Shown piece by piece: positions 19,990-28,757 of a stretch of DNA of 64,000 nucleotides; the stretch's first letter is position 1; every line of letters starts with the position of its first letter. Origin of the DNA: JACDER01 sp963842575 (GTDB lineage: Bacteria > Actinomycetota > Thermoleophilia > Gaiellales > Gaiellaceae); contig CAWJGS010000001.1 in NCBI GenBank assembly GCA_963842575.1, positions 186,001-250,000 on the forward strand, in the 5' to 3' direction. The notes under the pieces were generated by a model. The model was not told the origin of the DNA and made no database searches. It worked only from the letters and a program-made list of their open reading frames with translations. Position numbers and translations under genes: made by a program.

Positions 19990-20745
19990 AGCGGGCCGTC
20001 GAGTTCGCCCGCCGCTTCGATGAGCGGCTCGTGGAGGAGGTCGTGCCGGCAGCGCACGGCCGGGCTCTGCTGACGCCCAGCCTGCCGCGCGTGTACTACG
20101 CGAACCACTTTTCCGTCGATCTCGGCGCCGAGGCGACAGCGGCCGAGCTGATCGACGAGCTCGAGCCGATCTTCGCGGCCGCCGGCCTCGGCCACCGGAA
20201 GGTCTCTGTCGACGACGAGCTGGGCGCACGTCTCGCTCCGGACTTCAGACGGCTCGGCTGGAAGGTGGAGGAGCTTCTCGTGATGCCACATCGCGGCGCA
20301 ACTCCCCGACATCGACACGTCCAGCGTGCAGGAAGTCGGCTGGGAGGAGCTCGAACCCATCTGGGCGGAGGGAATGCGCGCCAGCCCCGAGATCCAGAAC
20401 GAGGAGGAGGTGCGCCAGCTGGTCGCGGCCCAGCATCGGCGCCGTGTCGCCGTGGACGTCCGCTATTTCGCCGCGCACGCGGATGGACGGATCGCGAGCT
20501 ACTGCGAGCTCTTCTCGGACGACCGGACGGGCCAGATCGAGAGCGTGATGACGCTCGTGCCCTACCGTGGCCGCGGACTGGCCAAGGCGGTCGTCGTGCA
20601 GGCACTCGCGGAGTCGCGCGCGGCCGGGCATGACTTCACGTTCCTCGTCGCGACGGCCGATGACTGGCCGAAGGAGCTCTACCGCAAGCTCGGCTTCGAG
20701 ACCGCCGGGAGCATTTGGGATTTCTTGCGGCAGGTGGCACAATGA
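19986..20745 (+). CDS. GNAT-family acetyltransferase, frameshifted as read
   Basis: About 252 residues. The C-terminal half holds a full acetyl-CoA site, L-V-P-Y-R-G-R-G-L-A-K-A-V, with L-Y-R-K-L-G-F-E; the N-terminal half looks like a degenerate GNAT domain (Y-Y-A-N-H-F-S-V-D). The frames join after removing one G from the GG at 20295-20296, giving V-M-P-H-R-A-Q-L-P-D-I-D. The start overlaps the ndh stop and its own stop overlaps the next gene, so it sits in an operon. Substrate unknown. Confidence 0.75.
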
Positions 20746-21374
20746 TGGGTGGAATGCGCTACGCGCTCGGATCGCTTCTCGCAATCCTGGCGGTTGCGGC
20801 GCCGCTGGCCTCGGCCGGGCACGAGCAGAACCGCCCGGCACATGCGTCCTGGGCAGACAAGAACCACGCCTTCGCGACCGATCCCTTCGGCAAGAAGTGG
20901 AAATGCGCCCCGCGGGGAGCGCGCAGCTACGTCGTCACGCTCTGCGGGACGAACAACGGCGGCAAGCGCTGGTGGATCGCCTTCAGCCAGGAATGGCGCG
21001 ACAAGGGGTTCGACAGCCTCGTCGCGATCTTCAGCGTTTGGCGCGGCCCCGCGCGGTACGGAGCGTTCGACCTGGCGGGCGAAGGTGACGCCGGCGGCGG
21101 GGATGTCGTCTACGTCTCTCGCGACGGCGGCGGAAGCTGGCATGCGAACGACGCGTTCTTCGACGGGATGCGGAACGAATGCCCGACCGACGTGCCGCCA
21201 GGAACGGTGTGCGCCGGCGGCGTGCACTTCCACCAGAACCACGCGAAACCGCTCAAGCTCGTCTATGACCTGAACGTCTGCACGGCTCCGTTCGCCACGC
21301 CATGCGAGAAGCGCACTTACCGGATGGACGGCTGGCCGAAGGGCCCGCTGACTCCCGTGCAGATAACGCCCTGA
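20742..21374 (+). CDS. Secreted protein of unknown function
   Basis: 210 residues from the coupled ATG 20742. The signal peptide is MRYALGSLLAILAVAAPLASAG, cut after A-S-A. The mature part has six Cys, many Trp and Gly and no membrane segment, so a disulfide-stabilised extracytoplasmic domain is likely. I do not recognise the family. It is the last gene of the ndh-GNAT run and converges on ligD with 9 bases between. ATG 20754 is an alternative start that would trim four residues before the signal peptide. Confidence 0.7.
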   Translation: MMGGMRYALGSLLAILAVAAPLASAGHEQNRPAHASWADKNHAFATDPFGKKWKCAPRGARSYVVTLCGTNNGGKRWWIAFSQEWRDKGFDSLVAIFSVWRGPARYGAFDLAGEGDAGGGDVVYVSRDGGGSWHANDAFFDGMRNECPTDVPPGTVCAGGVHFHQNHAKPLKLVYDLNVCTAPFATPCEKRTYRMDGWPKGPLTPVQITP

Positions 21375-21383
21375 GGGCAGCGC

Positions 21384-23716
21384 TTACTCGAGCGCCTTGA
21401 GCGCCGCACCGAGCGACTGCTTGGTCTTCAACACGCCCTCGTAGAGGTCGCCGTCCCGCGCGATCCGTTGCCGGACGACCTCCATCGTGAACTCGCCGGG
21501 GTCGAGCTTCTCGTTCACTTCCTCCCAGCGCAGCGGCGTGGATACCGGCGCGCCCTCCTTCGGCCGCACCGAGTAGACCGAGGCGATCGTCTTCCCTTCT
21601 CCGTTCTGGTTCGAGTCGATGAGGACGCCGCGCCGCTTCGCCTTCGACCACTCGGTCGTGACCAGCCCGCGGTGCGTCGCCGCCAGCGCCCGCGCGATGA
21701 TCTCCGAGAACTGGCGCGTGTCGTCGTACGTGTGACGGCGGGCGATCGGGACGAGGATGTGAATGCCGTCCGCGCCGCTCGTCTTGGGGAAGCTCTCGAG
21801 CTCGAGCGTGTCCAGGGCCTGCTTCACGAGCAATGCGACCTCGACCGTCTCCTTGAACCCGACATCAGGTGAGGGATCGAGGTCGAAGAGCACGAAGTCG
21901 GGCTTGTTCGGCGTGTCGACGCGCGAATACCACGTGTTCATGTCGATACAGCCCATGTTCACCGTCCACAGGAGCGCGAGCTCGTCGTTCACGAGCGGGA
22001 AGCGGATCATCCGCTTCTCGCGCGACTCGCGCGAGGTCGCGGGGAACACGGCGGTCTTGATCCAGTCCGGCATGTGCTTGGGCGCGTCCTTCTGGAAGAA
22101 GAACTTGCCCTTCCAGCCGTCGGGATAGCGCTTCATCGTGAACGGACGGTCGCGGAGGTGCGGGACGATGACGCCGGCGACGTCGCGGTAGTACGCGAGC
22201 AGGTCGCCCTTGGTGATCCCCTCCTCCGGCCAGAAGGGCTTGTCCAGGTTGGACAGCTTCAGCAGCCGTTTCCCCTTCTGGATCTCCGGCTCGATCGGCG
22301 TCGGCGCCTCCAGCACGACCTCCTCCGCGGTCTTGTCCTCCCGCAGCCCCAGGTACACCGGTGCACGCAGGTGCTTGTCGTGCGTCCACTCGACGAATTC
22401 CACCTGTGCTACTAGGGTCGGCTCCACCCAGACGACGTCCGCCCTGCGCACCTTCGGCATCTTCGGCACCTCGCGGAAGGGAGGCGTGGCGCGCTCGAGC
22501 GGCTTGAGCATCTTCAGCAACCGGTCGATCTCGGCGTCGTTGAACCCGGTACCCACGTTCCCGGCGTAGACCAGCTCGCTTCCCTGCCAGTAGCCGACGA
22601 CGAGCGAACCAAAGCTTCCGGCGCGGCGCCCCTGGCCCTTCGTGTAGCCGGCGATGACGAGCTCCTGGTCGCCCTTGGCCTTGATCTTCAACCAGTCCCG
22701 CGTGCGCTTGCCGACCGCGTAGGCCGATCCCACCCGCTTGGCGACGATGCCCTCGAGCCCCTGTTCCTTCGCAGCCTCGGTACAAGGCGACGCCGTCGTC
22801 GAAGAACTCGGACAGGCGGACGGTGCGGTTCCGCCGGTCGAGCAGTTTCTCGAGCCGGGCACGCCGCTCCTCCACGGGCAGGTCGACGACGGGCTTCCCG
22901 TCCACCTCGAGCAGGTCGAAGACGTAGTACACGAGCGGAGTCGAGGGCTTGAGCTGCTGCATCTCCGAGAAGCTCGCGCGGCCGGCCTCGTCGAGGGCGC
23001 ACACCTCGCCGTCGAGGACGCAGTCCGGCGTCTTCAATGCCTTCGGGATCTCCTTGGCCACCCTCTCGAACTTCTCGGTGAAGTCGTTGCCCCTCCGGCT
23101 CCTCATCTCGACCTCGCTCCCGGCGACGTACGAGATGGCCCGGTACCCGTCCCACTTGACCTCGAACAGCCACTCGTCTCCGCGCGGAACCTCCTTCACG
23201 AGCGTCGCCGACATCGGCGCGTACCGCCGCTGCCCCGGAACGAGTCGCCGCGGCCCCGTCGTCGTCCCGCTTGCGCATGAGCAGCCAGTTCTGCTCCTTG
23301 CCGTCCAGATGGGCGGGGATCAGCGTCCAGGTCCCTTCGAGTCGCTTCCCGTGCAGGCGGACCGTCAGGCCGCCGTCCTTCTTCTCCTCGACGAGCTCGT
23401 AGGTCCCGCTGTCCCAGATCTCGACGGAGCCCGCGCCGTACTGGCCCTTCGGGATCTCTCCCGCGAACGTCGCGTACTCGAGGGGATGGTCTTCGACGTG
23501 GACGGCGAGCGCACGCGTTCCCGGCTCGAGCGGGACTCCCTTGGGGACGGCCCAGCTGGCGAGCGCGCCGTCCCGCTCCAGCCGGAAGTCGTAGTGGAGC
23601 CGGCGCGCGTCGTGCCGCTGGACGACGAAGATCGGCTGTTTCCCGCCCTTTTTCGACCCGAACGGCTCCGGAGTCTTCTTCGGATCGCGCTTCCGCCGGT
23701 ATTCCTTCAGCGCCAC
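21384..23716 (-). CDS. ligD: Multifunctional DNA ligase LigD, frameshifted as read
   Basis: Non-homologous end-joining enzyme of about 776 residues. Order: 3'-phosphoesterase domain (F-V-V-Q-R-H-D-A-R-R-L-H-Y-D-F-R-L near residue 30), ATP-dependent ligase domain with adenylation Lys in F-E-V-K-W-D-G-Y-R, then the archaeo-eukaryotic-primase-type polymerase (D-L-D-P-S-P-D-V-G-F). This PE-ligase-Pol order is the Pseudomonas type; mycobacterial LigD has Pol first. Two single extra bases break it: one C at 23248-23249 and one G at 22779-22780 (plus strand). Removing them gives G-A-A-R-L-V-P-G-Q-R-R-Y-A-P-M and A-L-Y-E-A-A-K-E-Q-G. No Ku gene lies in the window. Confidence 0.9.
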
Positions 23717-23729
23717 CGCCGCAACTTAC

Positions 23730-23756
23730 CCACAGGCGCCGGGGAAAATCCTGTGG
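23730..23756. promoter_or_regulatory. Inverted repeat in the ligD/oxidase divergent gap
   Basis: CCACAGG (23730-23736) and CCTGTGG (23750-23756) form a 7-bp inverted repeat with centres 20 bases apart, two helical turns, in the 55-base space between divergent starts. That geometry fits a dimeric regulator site. The right arm runs into TGTGGATTA, close to a DnaA box, but one isolated box means little. The regulator is unknown. Confidence 0.4.
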
Positions 23757-23771
23757 ATTACGCTCCGGGAC

Positions 23772-24836
23772 ATGCCCCCGGAGCCCCTGAACGTGTCGGA
23801 CTACGAGCGTCTGGCCGAGGAGAAGCTCGACCCCGGCGCGTACGGCTACTTCGCCGGGGGCGCCGGCGACGAGGTCACGCTGGACGACAACGTCGCCGCC
23901 TTCCGCCGGCTCAAGCTACGGCCTCGAGTGCTCGTCGACGTCAGTGCTGTGACGACGGAGGCCGACGTGCTGGGTCAACGCGTGTCGATGCCCCTGCTCG
24001 TGGCGCCGATGGCCTACCAGCGGCTCGCGCATCCCGACGGTGAGTGCGCGACCGCGCGTGCAGCAGCGCAGGCGGGCACGATCTTCTGCCTCTCGACGAT
24101 CGCGACGGCAGCCGCGCCGGAGATCGCGGAGGCTGCGCCCGAAGGGCAGCGCTGGCTCCAGCTGTACGTCTTCCGCGACCGCGGGGTGACGAACGAGCTG
24201 CTCGCCGAGGCCGTCGACGCGAACTTCTCTGCCGTCCTGCTGACCGTCGACCTCCCGCGCTCGGGCCGCCGTGAGCGCGACCTCCGGACCGGCGTCCGTA
24301 TTCCGCACCACGTGCCGAGCATCGTGCGAGCGCTCGGCAGTGCAGAGGGCCTGCGTCCTGAGGACGCGGTCGGAGGAGTGCTCGCGCAGGACGTCAGCTG
24401 GCGGGACGTCGAGGCGATTGCGGAGTCGAGCGGCCTGCCCGTGCTGGTGAAGGGGATCCTGACCCATGAGGACGCGCTGCTCGCGTGCGAGAGCGGGGCC
24501 GCCGGCGTCGTCGTCTCGAACCACGGCGGCCGGCAGCTCGACGGCGTCGAGGCGTCGATCGAGGCACTGCCGGAAGTGGTCGAGGCCGTCGCCGGCCGCG
24601 TCCCGGTGCTGATGGACGGCGGGGTTCGCCGCGGCACCGACATCGTCAAGGCGCTCGCGCTCGGCGCTCAGGCGGTTCTGGCGGGCCGTCCGTTTGTGTG
24701 GGGCCTCGCAGTCGACGGCGAGAACGGGGTCTTGCGCGTCCTCGAGCTTCTACGCGCCGAGCTGGAGCTCGCGCTCGCGCTCCTCGGCTGCACGTCGCCC
24801 GCCGAGGTCACGCCCGCGCACGTCAGCCGTCCTTGA
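23772..24836 (+). CDS. FMN-dependent alpha-hydroxy-acid oxidase/dehydrogenase
   Basis: 354 residues of the lactate/glycolate oxidase family, a TIM barrel with FMN. It starts PLNVSDYERLAEEKLDPGAY, has the early Y-G-Y-F-A-G-G-A motif, Q-L-Y-V-F-R-D, and the active-site V-S-N-H-G-G-R-Q-L-D with catalytic His and substrate Arg, then M-D-G-G-V-R-R-G-T-D. It could oxidise L-lactate, glycolate or a longer hydroxy acid; the sequence does not decide. It overlaps the convergent beta-propeller gene by 14 bases. Confidence 0.88.
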   Translation: MPPEPLNVSDYERLAEEKLDPGAYGYFAGGAGDEVTLDDNVAAFRRLKLRPRVLVDVSAVTTEADVLGQRVSMPLLVAPMAYQRLAHPDGECATARAAAQAGTIFCLSTIATAAAPEIAEAAPEGQRWLQLYVFRDRGVTNELLAEAVDANFSAVLLTVDLPRSGRRERDLRTGVRIPHHVPSIVRALGSAEGLRPEDAVGGVLAQDVSWRDVEAIAESSGLPVLVKGILTHEDALLACESGAAGVVVSNHGGRQLDGVEASIEALPEVVEAVAGRVPVLMDGGVRRGTDIVKALALGAQAVLAGRPFVWGLAVDGENGVLRVLELLRAELELALALLGCTSPAEVTPAHVSRP

Positions 24837-25961
24837 AGACCTCGATCGTCCCCGAGTAGCACGCGACCCAGACCGAATGGGTCGGCGCGTCGTAGGTGAT
24901 GCCGATCGGGCTCGAGTTCACCGACACGTTCTGGAGCACGCGCATGTCCCCCGTCCGCACCTTGCTCACCGTGTTGGAGAAGTAGTTCACGACGTAGAGC
25001 GCCTTCCCGTCCGGGGAGATCGCCATCGAGCGGGGCGCGTCCCCGGTCGAGACCTTGCGCGCCACCACGCCGTGGCGCAGGTCGATCTTGGCGACCGTCC
25101 CCTCGCCGTTCAGCGTGGCGTACAGCCAGCGACCTTTGGGGGACACGACGAGATGCCGCGGCCCCGACCCGACGCCGTACAGCCAGGAGACCTTCCACGT
25201 CTGCAGGTTGAGATGCGCGATGTTGGTCGTCCCCATCACCGCGATGTAGGCGCTCTTGCCGTTCGGGGTCACCGCGATGCCGCGCGGATACGGCCCGAGC
25301 GAGATCCGCTTGACCTGGCGGCCCAGGCGCGTGGAGACGATGCTCAGGTCGTAGCCGCACCAGTTGCTCACCAGGACGAAGCGCCCGTCGCGCGTGATCG
25401 CCACGTACTTCGGGACCGCACCAACCTCGATCGCGTCGTCGATCTTCAGCTTGTCGATGGCGATCCGGTAGAGGAAGCTCGGACCGTACTGGCCCGGATA
25501 GCACGTGTCCGTCCCCTCTCCGCCGAACCCGTTGCCGTACATCGAGTAATTGGAGACGTACGCGTACTTGCCGTTCGGGGTGAACGCCAGCTCGACGGGC
25601 GCGCCGCGGGAGACTCCCGCATGCCCCTTGACGCCGTACCGGCCGAGGTTGACCGCGTCGGAGATCGTCTTGACGAGCCGGCGCGTGTGCGAGTTGTAGA
25701 CCGTGACGGTGTGCGTGTACATCATGTTCTGGGCGAAGACGAGGCCGCGCCCGGAGGAAACCACGGACTTCGGAGAGATGTGGCCCGTGATCGTCTTGAC
25801 GTAGCGCATGCGCGTCTTCGAGCTCGGTGGGCGGCCTTGGCGACCTTCGCTGAGCCTCCCACCCCGACCGCGGTCCCGCTGACGAGTCCGGCCACGACAG
25901 TGGCCGCCAGGATCGCGACGGCCGCCGTCATCCTCCTGCGGCGAATCCGGCTCCTCCTCAT
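24823..25961 (-). CDS. Secreted YVTN/YncE-like beta-propeller, frameshifted as read
   Basis: About 378 residues. A signal peptide (M-T-A-A-V-A-I-L-A-A-T-V-V-A-G-L-V-S-G) lies upstream in one frame and the propeller, with repeats such as K-Y-A-Y-V-S-N-Y, K-S-A-Y-I-A-V-M and K-A-L-Y-V-V-N-Y-F-S-N-T-V, in another. The join lies in 25826-25845; here the shift needs two extra bases or one missing base. A start at ATG 25809 without signal would leave an otherwise extracellular fold in the cytoplasm. Such propellers are ligand-binding or lactonase-like; exact function unknown. Confidence 0.72.
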
Positions 25962-25965
25962 GTCG

Positions 25966-26910
25966 CTAGCGCGCAGTCGCCTTGACCATGCCGATGGTGC
26001 GGAACTTCGCCCGCCGCAGTCGTCGCAGCTCGTCGCCCGGGATCGGCTCGAGCTCCTCCAGGGCCGCCTCGAGCGAGGACCCCAGCAGGCGCGCGGCCTC
26101 GTCGTGATCGGTGTGCGCGCCGCCCATGGGCTCCGGGACGATCGAGTCGATCACGCCCAGCTCGAGACAGTGGACGGCGTCGGGCCTGAACGCCGCGGCC
26201 GCCTTCTGCTTCTCGCCCGCATCGCGCCACAGGATCGAGGCCGCGCCCTCGGGGGAGATGACCGTGTAGATCGCATTTTCCTGCATGAGCACCTGGTCGG
26301 CGAGCGCCGTCGCGATCGCACCGCCGGAGCCGCCCTCGCCGATGATGCAGGCGACGACGGGGACGTGCACCCGCGACAACATCGCCTGCGAGCGCGCGAT
26401 CGCGCCTCCCTGGCCGTGCTGCTCCGCGGCGATGCCGGGATACGCGCCGGGGATGTCCACGAGCGACAGGATCGGATAACCGTGCCGCTCCGCGAGCTCC
26501 ATCGCGCGCATCGCCTTCCGGTATCCCTCCGGGTTCGCCATCCCGTAGTTGCGATGGATGCGGTCCTTGAGGTCGCGCCCCTTCTGGTTCCCGATCAGGA
26601 CGACGGTGCGCCCTCGGAAGCGGCCGACGCCGGTCACGACCGCCGGATCGTCGGCCCGGCCGCGGTCGCCGTGCAGCTCGATCCAGTCCTCGACCAGGCG
26701 CTCGACGTAGTCGAGCGTGTACGGCCGGTCCTCGTCGCGTGCGAGCTCGACCTTCTCCCAGATCTCGTCCCCGGTCGGCTCGGCGGTGACGCGCTCGAGC
26801 TGTTCCTGGAGCCGCGTGAGCTCGCCCGAGAGCCTGGTGCCGCCCAGCAGGCGCATGCGGCTCAGCTTGCTCAGCCGGTCGCGGATACGCAGCTCGGCTT
26901 CACTGGCCAT
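25966..26910 (-). CDS. accA: Acetyl-CoA carboxylase carboxyltransferase subunit alpha
   Basis: 314 residues, full length. It has the AccA core H-G-D-R-G-R-A-D-D-P-A-V-V, P-E-G-Y-R-K-A-M-R, L-V-D-I-P-G-A-Y-P-G and the oxyanion-hole region G-E-G-G-S-G-G-A. With AccD it moves CO2 from carboxybiotin to acetyl-CoA to give malonyl-CoA for fatty acids. The ATG overlaps the accD end by 11 bases. Separate AccA and AccD are less usual in actinobacteria, many of which use AccD-type fused carboxylases. Confidence 0.95.
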   Translation of the reverse strand: MASEAELRIRDRLSKLSRMRLLGGTRLSGELTRLQEQLERVTAEPTGDEIWEKVELARDEDRPYTLDYVERLVEDWIELHGDRGRADDPAVVTGVGRFRGRTVVLIGNQKGRDLKDRIHRNYGMANPEGYRKAMRAMELAERHGYPILSLVDIPGAYPGIAAEQHGQGGAIARSQAMLSRVHVPVVACIIGEGGSGGAIATALADQVLMQENAIYTVISPEGAASILWRDAGEKQKAAAAFRPDAVHCLELGVIDSIVPEPMGGAHTDHDEAARLLGSSLEAALEELEPIPGDELRRLRRAKFRTIGMVKATAR

Positions 26911-27745
26911 TGCCGAAGACCCGGAGAAACTTGGAGACGAAAGCCTTGAGCTCCGGACGCGGGACGATCGCGTCCAGGTGGCCGAAGCGGTAGTTGGGCT
27001 CGGCGCGGCCGAAGTCGTCGGGCAGCTTCTCGCGCGTGACCGACTCGACGACGCGCGGGCCGGCGAATGACATCAGCGCCCCCGGCTCGGCGACGACGAC
27101 GTCCCCGAGGCTGGCGAAGCTCGCGAGCACTCCTCCCGTCGTCGGATGCGCGAGGACGTTGAGCATCGAGCCGCCGCTGTCGTAGAGATCCTCGACCGCG
27201 ACCACGGTCTTGGGCAGCTGCATCAGGGAGAGGATCGCTTCCTGCATGCGCGCGCCGCCCGACGCCGTTACCGAGACGAGCGGAACTCCGTGCTCGGCCG
27301 CGCTCTCGCAGGCGAGCGCGAACTTCTCCCCGACGACGCGTCCCATCGAGCCGCCCATGAAGGAGAAGTCCATCACGGCCAGCTGGCACGGCCGGCCCTC
27401 GATCGTGGCGCGGCCGATCACGATCGCCTCACCCAGGCCCGTCGAGACCTCCGCTTCAGCCAGCCTCTCGGTGTAGGGACGGAGGTCGAAGAAGTCGAGC
27501 GGGTCGTCCGAGCGCAGGTCGGCGGCCTCCTCGACGAAGCTGTCGGCGTCGCTCAGCTGCTCGATGCGGGTAAGGGCCGTGACGGCGAAATGGTGGCCGC
27601 AATGCGGGCAGACGCGGAGGTTTGCGTCGAGCTCGTCGTCGCGGTAGTGCGATCCGCACTGGGGGCACGTATTCGGGTGGGGTTTCCCGCCGTCGGGCCC
27701 AAGCGGGTGCTTGTGCTCGATCGACACGTCGATCCTCTCAGCCAC
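26900..27745 (-). CDS. accD: Acetyl-CoA carboxylase carboxyltransferase subunit beta
   Basis: 281 residues with the N-terminal four-Cys zinc ribbon (C-P-Q-C ... C-P-H-C, residues about 28-50) of AccD, then the crotonase-like core F-M-G-G-S-M-G, T-A-S-G-G-A-R-M-Q-E and H-P-T-T-G-G-V. It partners with AccA directly downstream. The GTG start lies 21 bases from the nearer arm of the 27767-27982 palindrome, so that structure could form in its leader. Confidence 0.95.
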   Translation of the reverse strand: MAERIDVSIEHKHPLGPDGGKPHPNTCPQCGSHYRDDELDANLRVCPHCGHHFAVTALTRIEQLSDADSFVEEAADLRSDDPLDFFDLRPYTERLAEAEVSTGLGEAIVIGRATIEGRPCQLAVMDFSFMGGSMGRVVGEKFALACESAAEHGVPLVSVTASGGARMQEAILSLMQLPKTVVAVEDLYDSGGSMLNVLAHPTTGGVLASFASLGDVVVAEPGALMSFAGPRVVESVTREKLPDDFGRAEPNYRFGHLDAIVPRPELKAFVSKFLRVFGNGQ

Positions 27746-27766
27746 CCGAGGAGTGTAGTGACGCTA

Positions 27767-27982
27767 GACGGTTGATTCCATGAGATCGCCTGCTCCGGGG
27801 CGCGAGCTGGTGCGTCTGGGGCGCCGCGGCGGACGCTTGCCGATGCCGGGAGCATCGGTGAGCGGCCGACGCGGCGAAGCGCAGGCACGGTGGAGGCCGG
27901 CTCCGCCGGCCGATCCGGGCCGGAGCGGCCCAGGCGTGCCAGATCGCGCAGCCGGACGCGCGAGATCGTGGAATCAACCGTC
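27767..27982. repeat. 216-bp imperfect palindrome in the arginase-accD gap
   Basis: The 235-base gap between two leftward genes is almost wholly this structure. The outer arms GACGGTTGATTCCA (27767-27780) and its exact inverse (27969-27982) match 14 of 14. The next 45 bases pair well, for example TCCGG, CGCGA, CTGG and CTGGG blocks. Most of the clear differences are pairs that remain G-U in a plus-strand RNA. The centre has separate stems: CCGATGC/GCATCGG at 27840-27858 and GGCCGGC/GCCGGCC at 27895-27911. It overlaps the arginase stop codon by 2 bases. No relation to the 7286-7454 element is evident. Role unknown. Confidence 0.7.
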
Positions 27983-28757
27983 AAAAGCCGAGGGCCGCGC
28001 AGAGTCTGCTGAGGGGCTCGACGTTCCTGTCATCCGGCGCGAGGCCGCTGATGCCGGCTCCGATCACCGTGTGGGACGACGCGATGCCGCGGAACAGCGA
28101 CTCGACCTCATCCACGGTCAGGCCGCCCGGCTCGGGCATGAACGACGTGACCTCGTCGGGGTCGAACACGTCGCAGTCGAGCGCGACATAGACGCAATCG
28201 AGGCCGTCGAGGGCCTGGTCGATCCCGTCCGGGCCCTGGTGCACTCCGGAGGCCGCGATGAACTCCTCCTCGGGCGGGTCGAGGTTGCGCGCGCCGACGA
28301 GCGCCACGTTCTCGGCGGCCACAGCGCCTGAATCGATCAGCATCCGCAGCGGCATCCCCCACGTGTTGCCGGACGGAGACGTCTCCGGCGTGTTCAGGTC
28401 TCCGTGCGCGTCGAGCCAGACCACACCGATTCGGTCGTGCCCCGCGCTCAGGCCCTCGACCGCGCCGACGTGCGAGCAACAGTCCCCGCCGAGGACGAGC
28501 GGGCGAGCGGGCAGGTCGTGCGCCAGCGACAGCGACTGCTCCCCGAGGGACTCCTCCTCGATCACCGCCGCCTCCGGGTATGGGAGCGGGAGCCACGCGG
28601 ACTCCGCCATCGCCTCGCCGCCGTCTCCCCAGGCGCGCGGGACGCGCACCATGCCCGCGCCGAAGGTGCGCCCGCACGCGTGGCACTCGTACTCCGGCCC
28701 GAGCGCGACCGCGGTCTGCGTCTTGCAATCGGGGCACTTGGCGCGGAGGCGGGACAT
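27981..28757 (-). CDS. Arginase/ureohydrolase-family protein with N-terminal zinc ribbon
   Basis: 258 residues. Residues 8-28 hold two Cys pairs (C-P-D-C and C-H-A-C), a rubredoxin-type zinc ribbon, fused to an arginase-fold domain with W-L-D-A-H-G-D-L-N near 115 and A-L-D-C-D-V-F-D-P near 195, both carrying Mn-binding Asp/His. The first Mn motif G-G-D-H-S is G-G-D-C-C, so one usual His ligand is a Cys. The real substrate may not be arginine. ATG 28757 overlaps the preceding GNAT stop by one base. It ends the leftward HAD-GNAT-GNAT-arginase run. Confidence 0.75.
   Translation of the reverse strand: MSRLRAKCPDCKTQTAVALGPEYECHACGRTFGAGMVRVPRAWGDGGEAMAESAWLPLPYPEAAVIEEESLGEQSLSLAHDLPARPLVLGGDCCSHVGAVEGLSAGHDRIGVVWLDAHGDLNTPETSPSGNTWGMPLRMLIDSGAVAAENVALVGARNLDPPEEEFIAASGVHQGPDGIDQALDGLDCVYVALDCDVFDPDEVTSFMPEPGGLTVDEVESLFRGIASSHTVIGAGISGLAPDDRNVEPLSRLCAALGF

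Noticed and set aside
24694..26949. 751-codon frame opposite the beta-propeller and accA
   Set aside because: Shadow of accA and neighbours; Arg/Asp/Val-rich with no recognisable motif.
27780..28331. 183-codon plus-strand frame starting in the 27767-27982 palindrome
   Set aside because: It runs antisense into the arginase gene and its codons show low-complexity Arg/Gly/Pro; the palindrome explains the sequence better.
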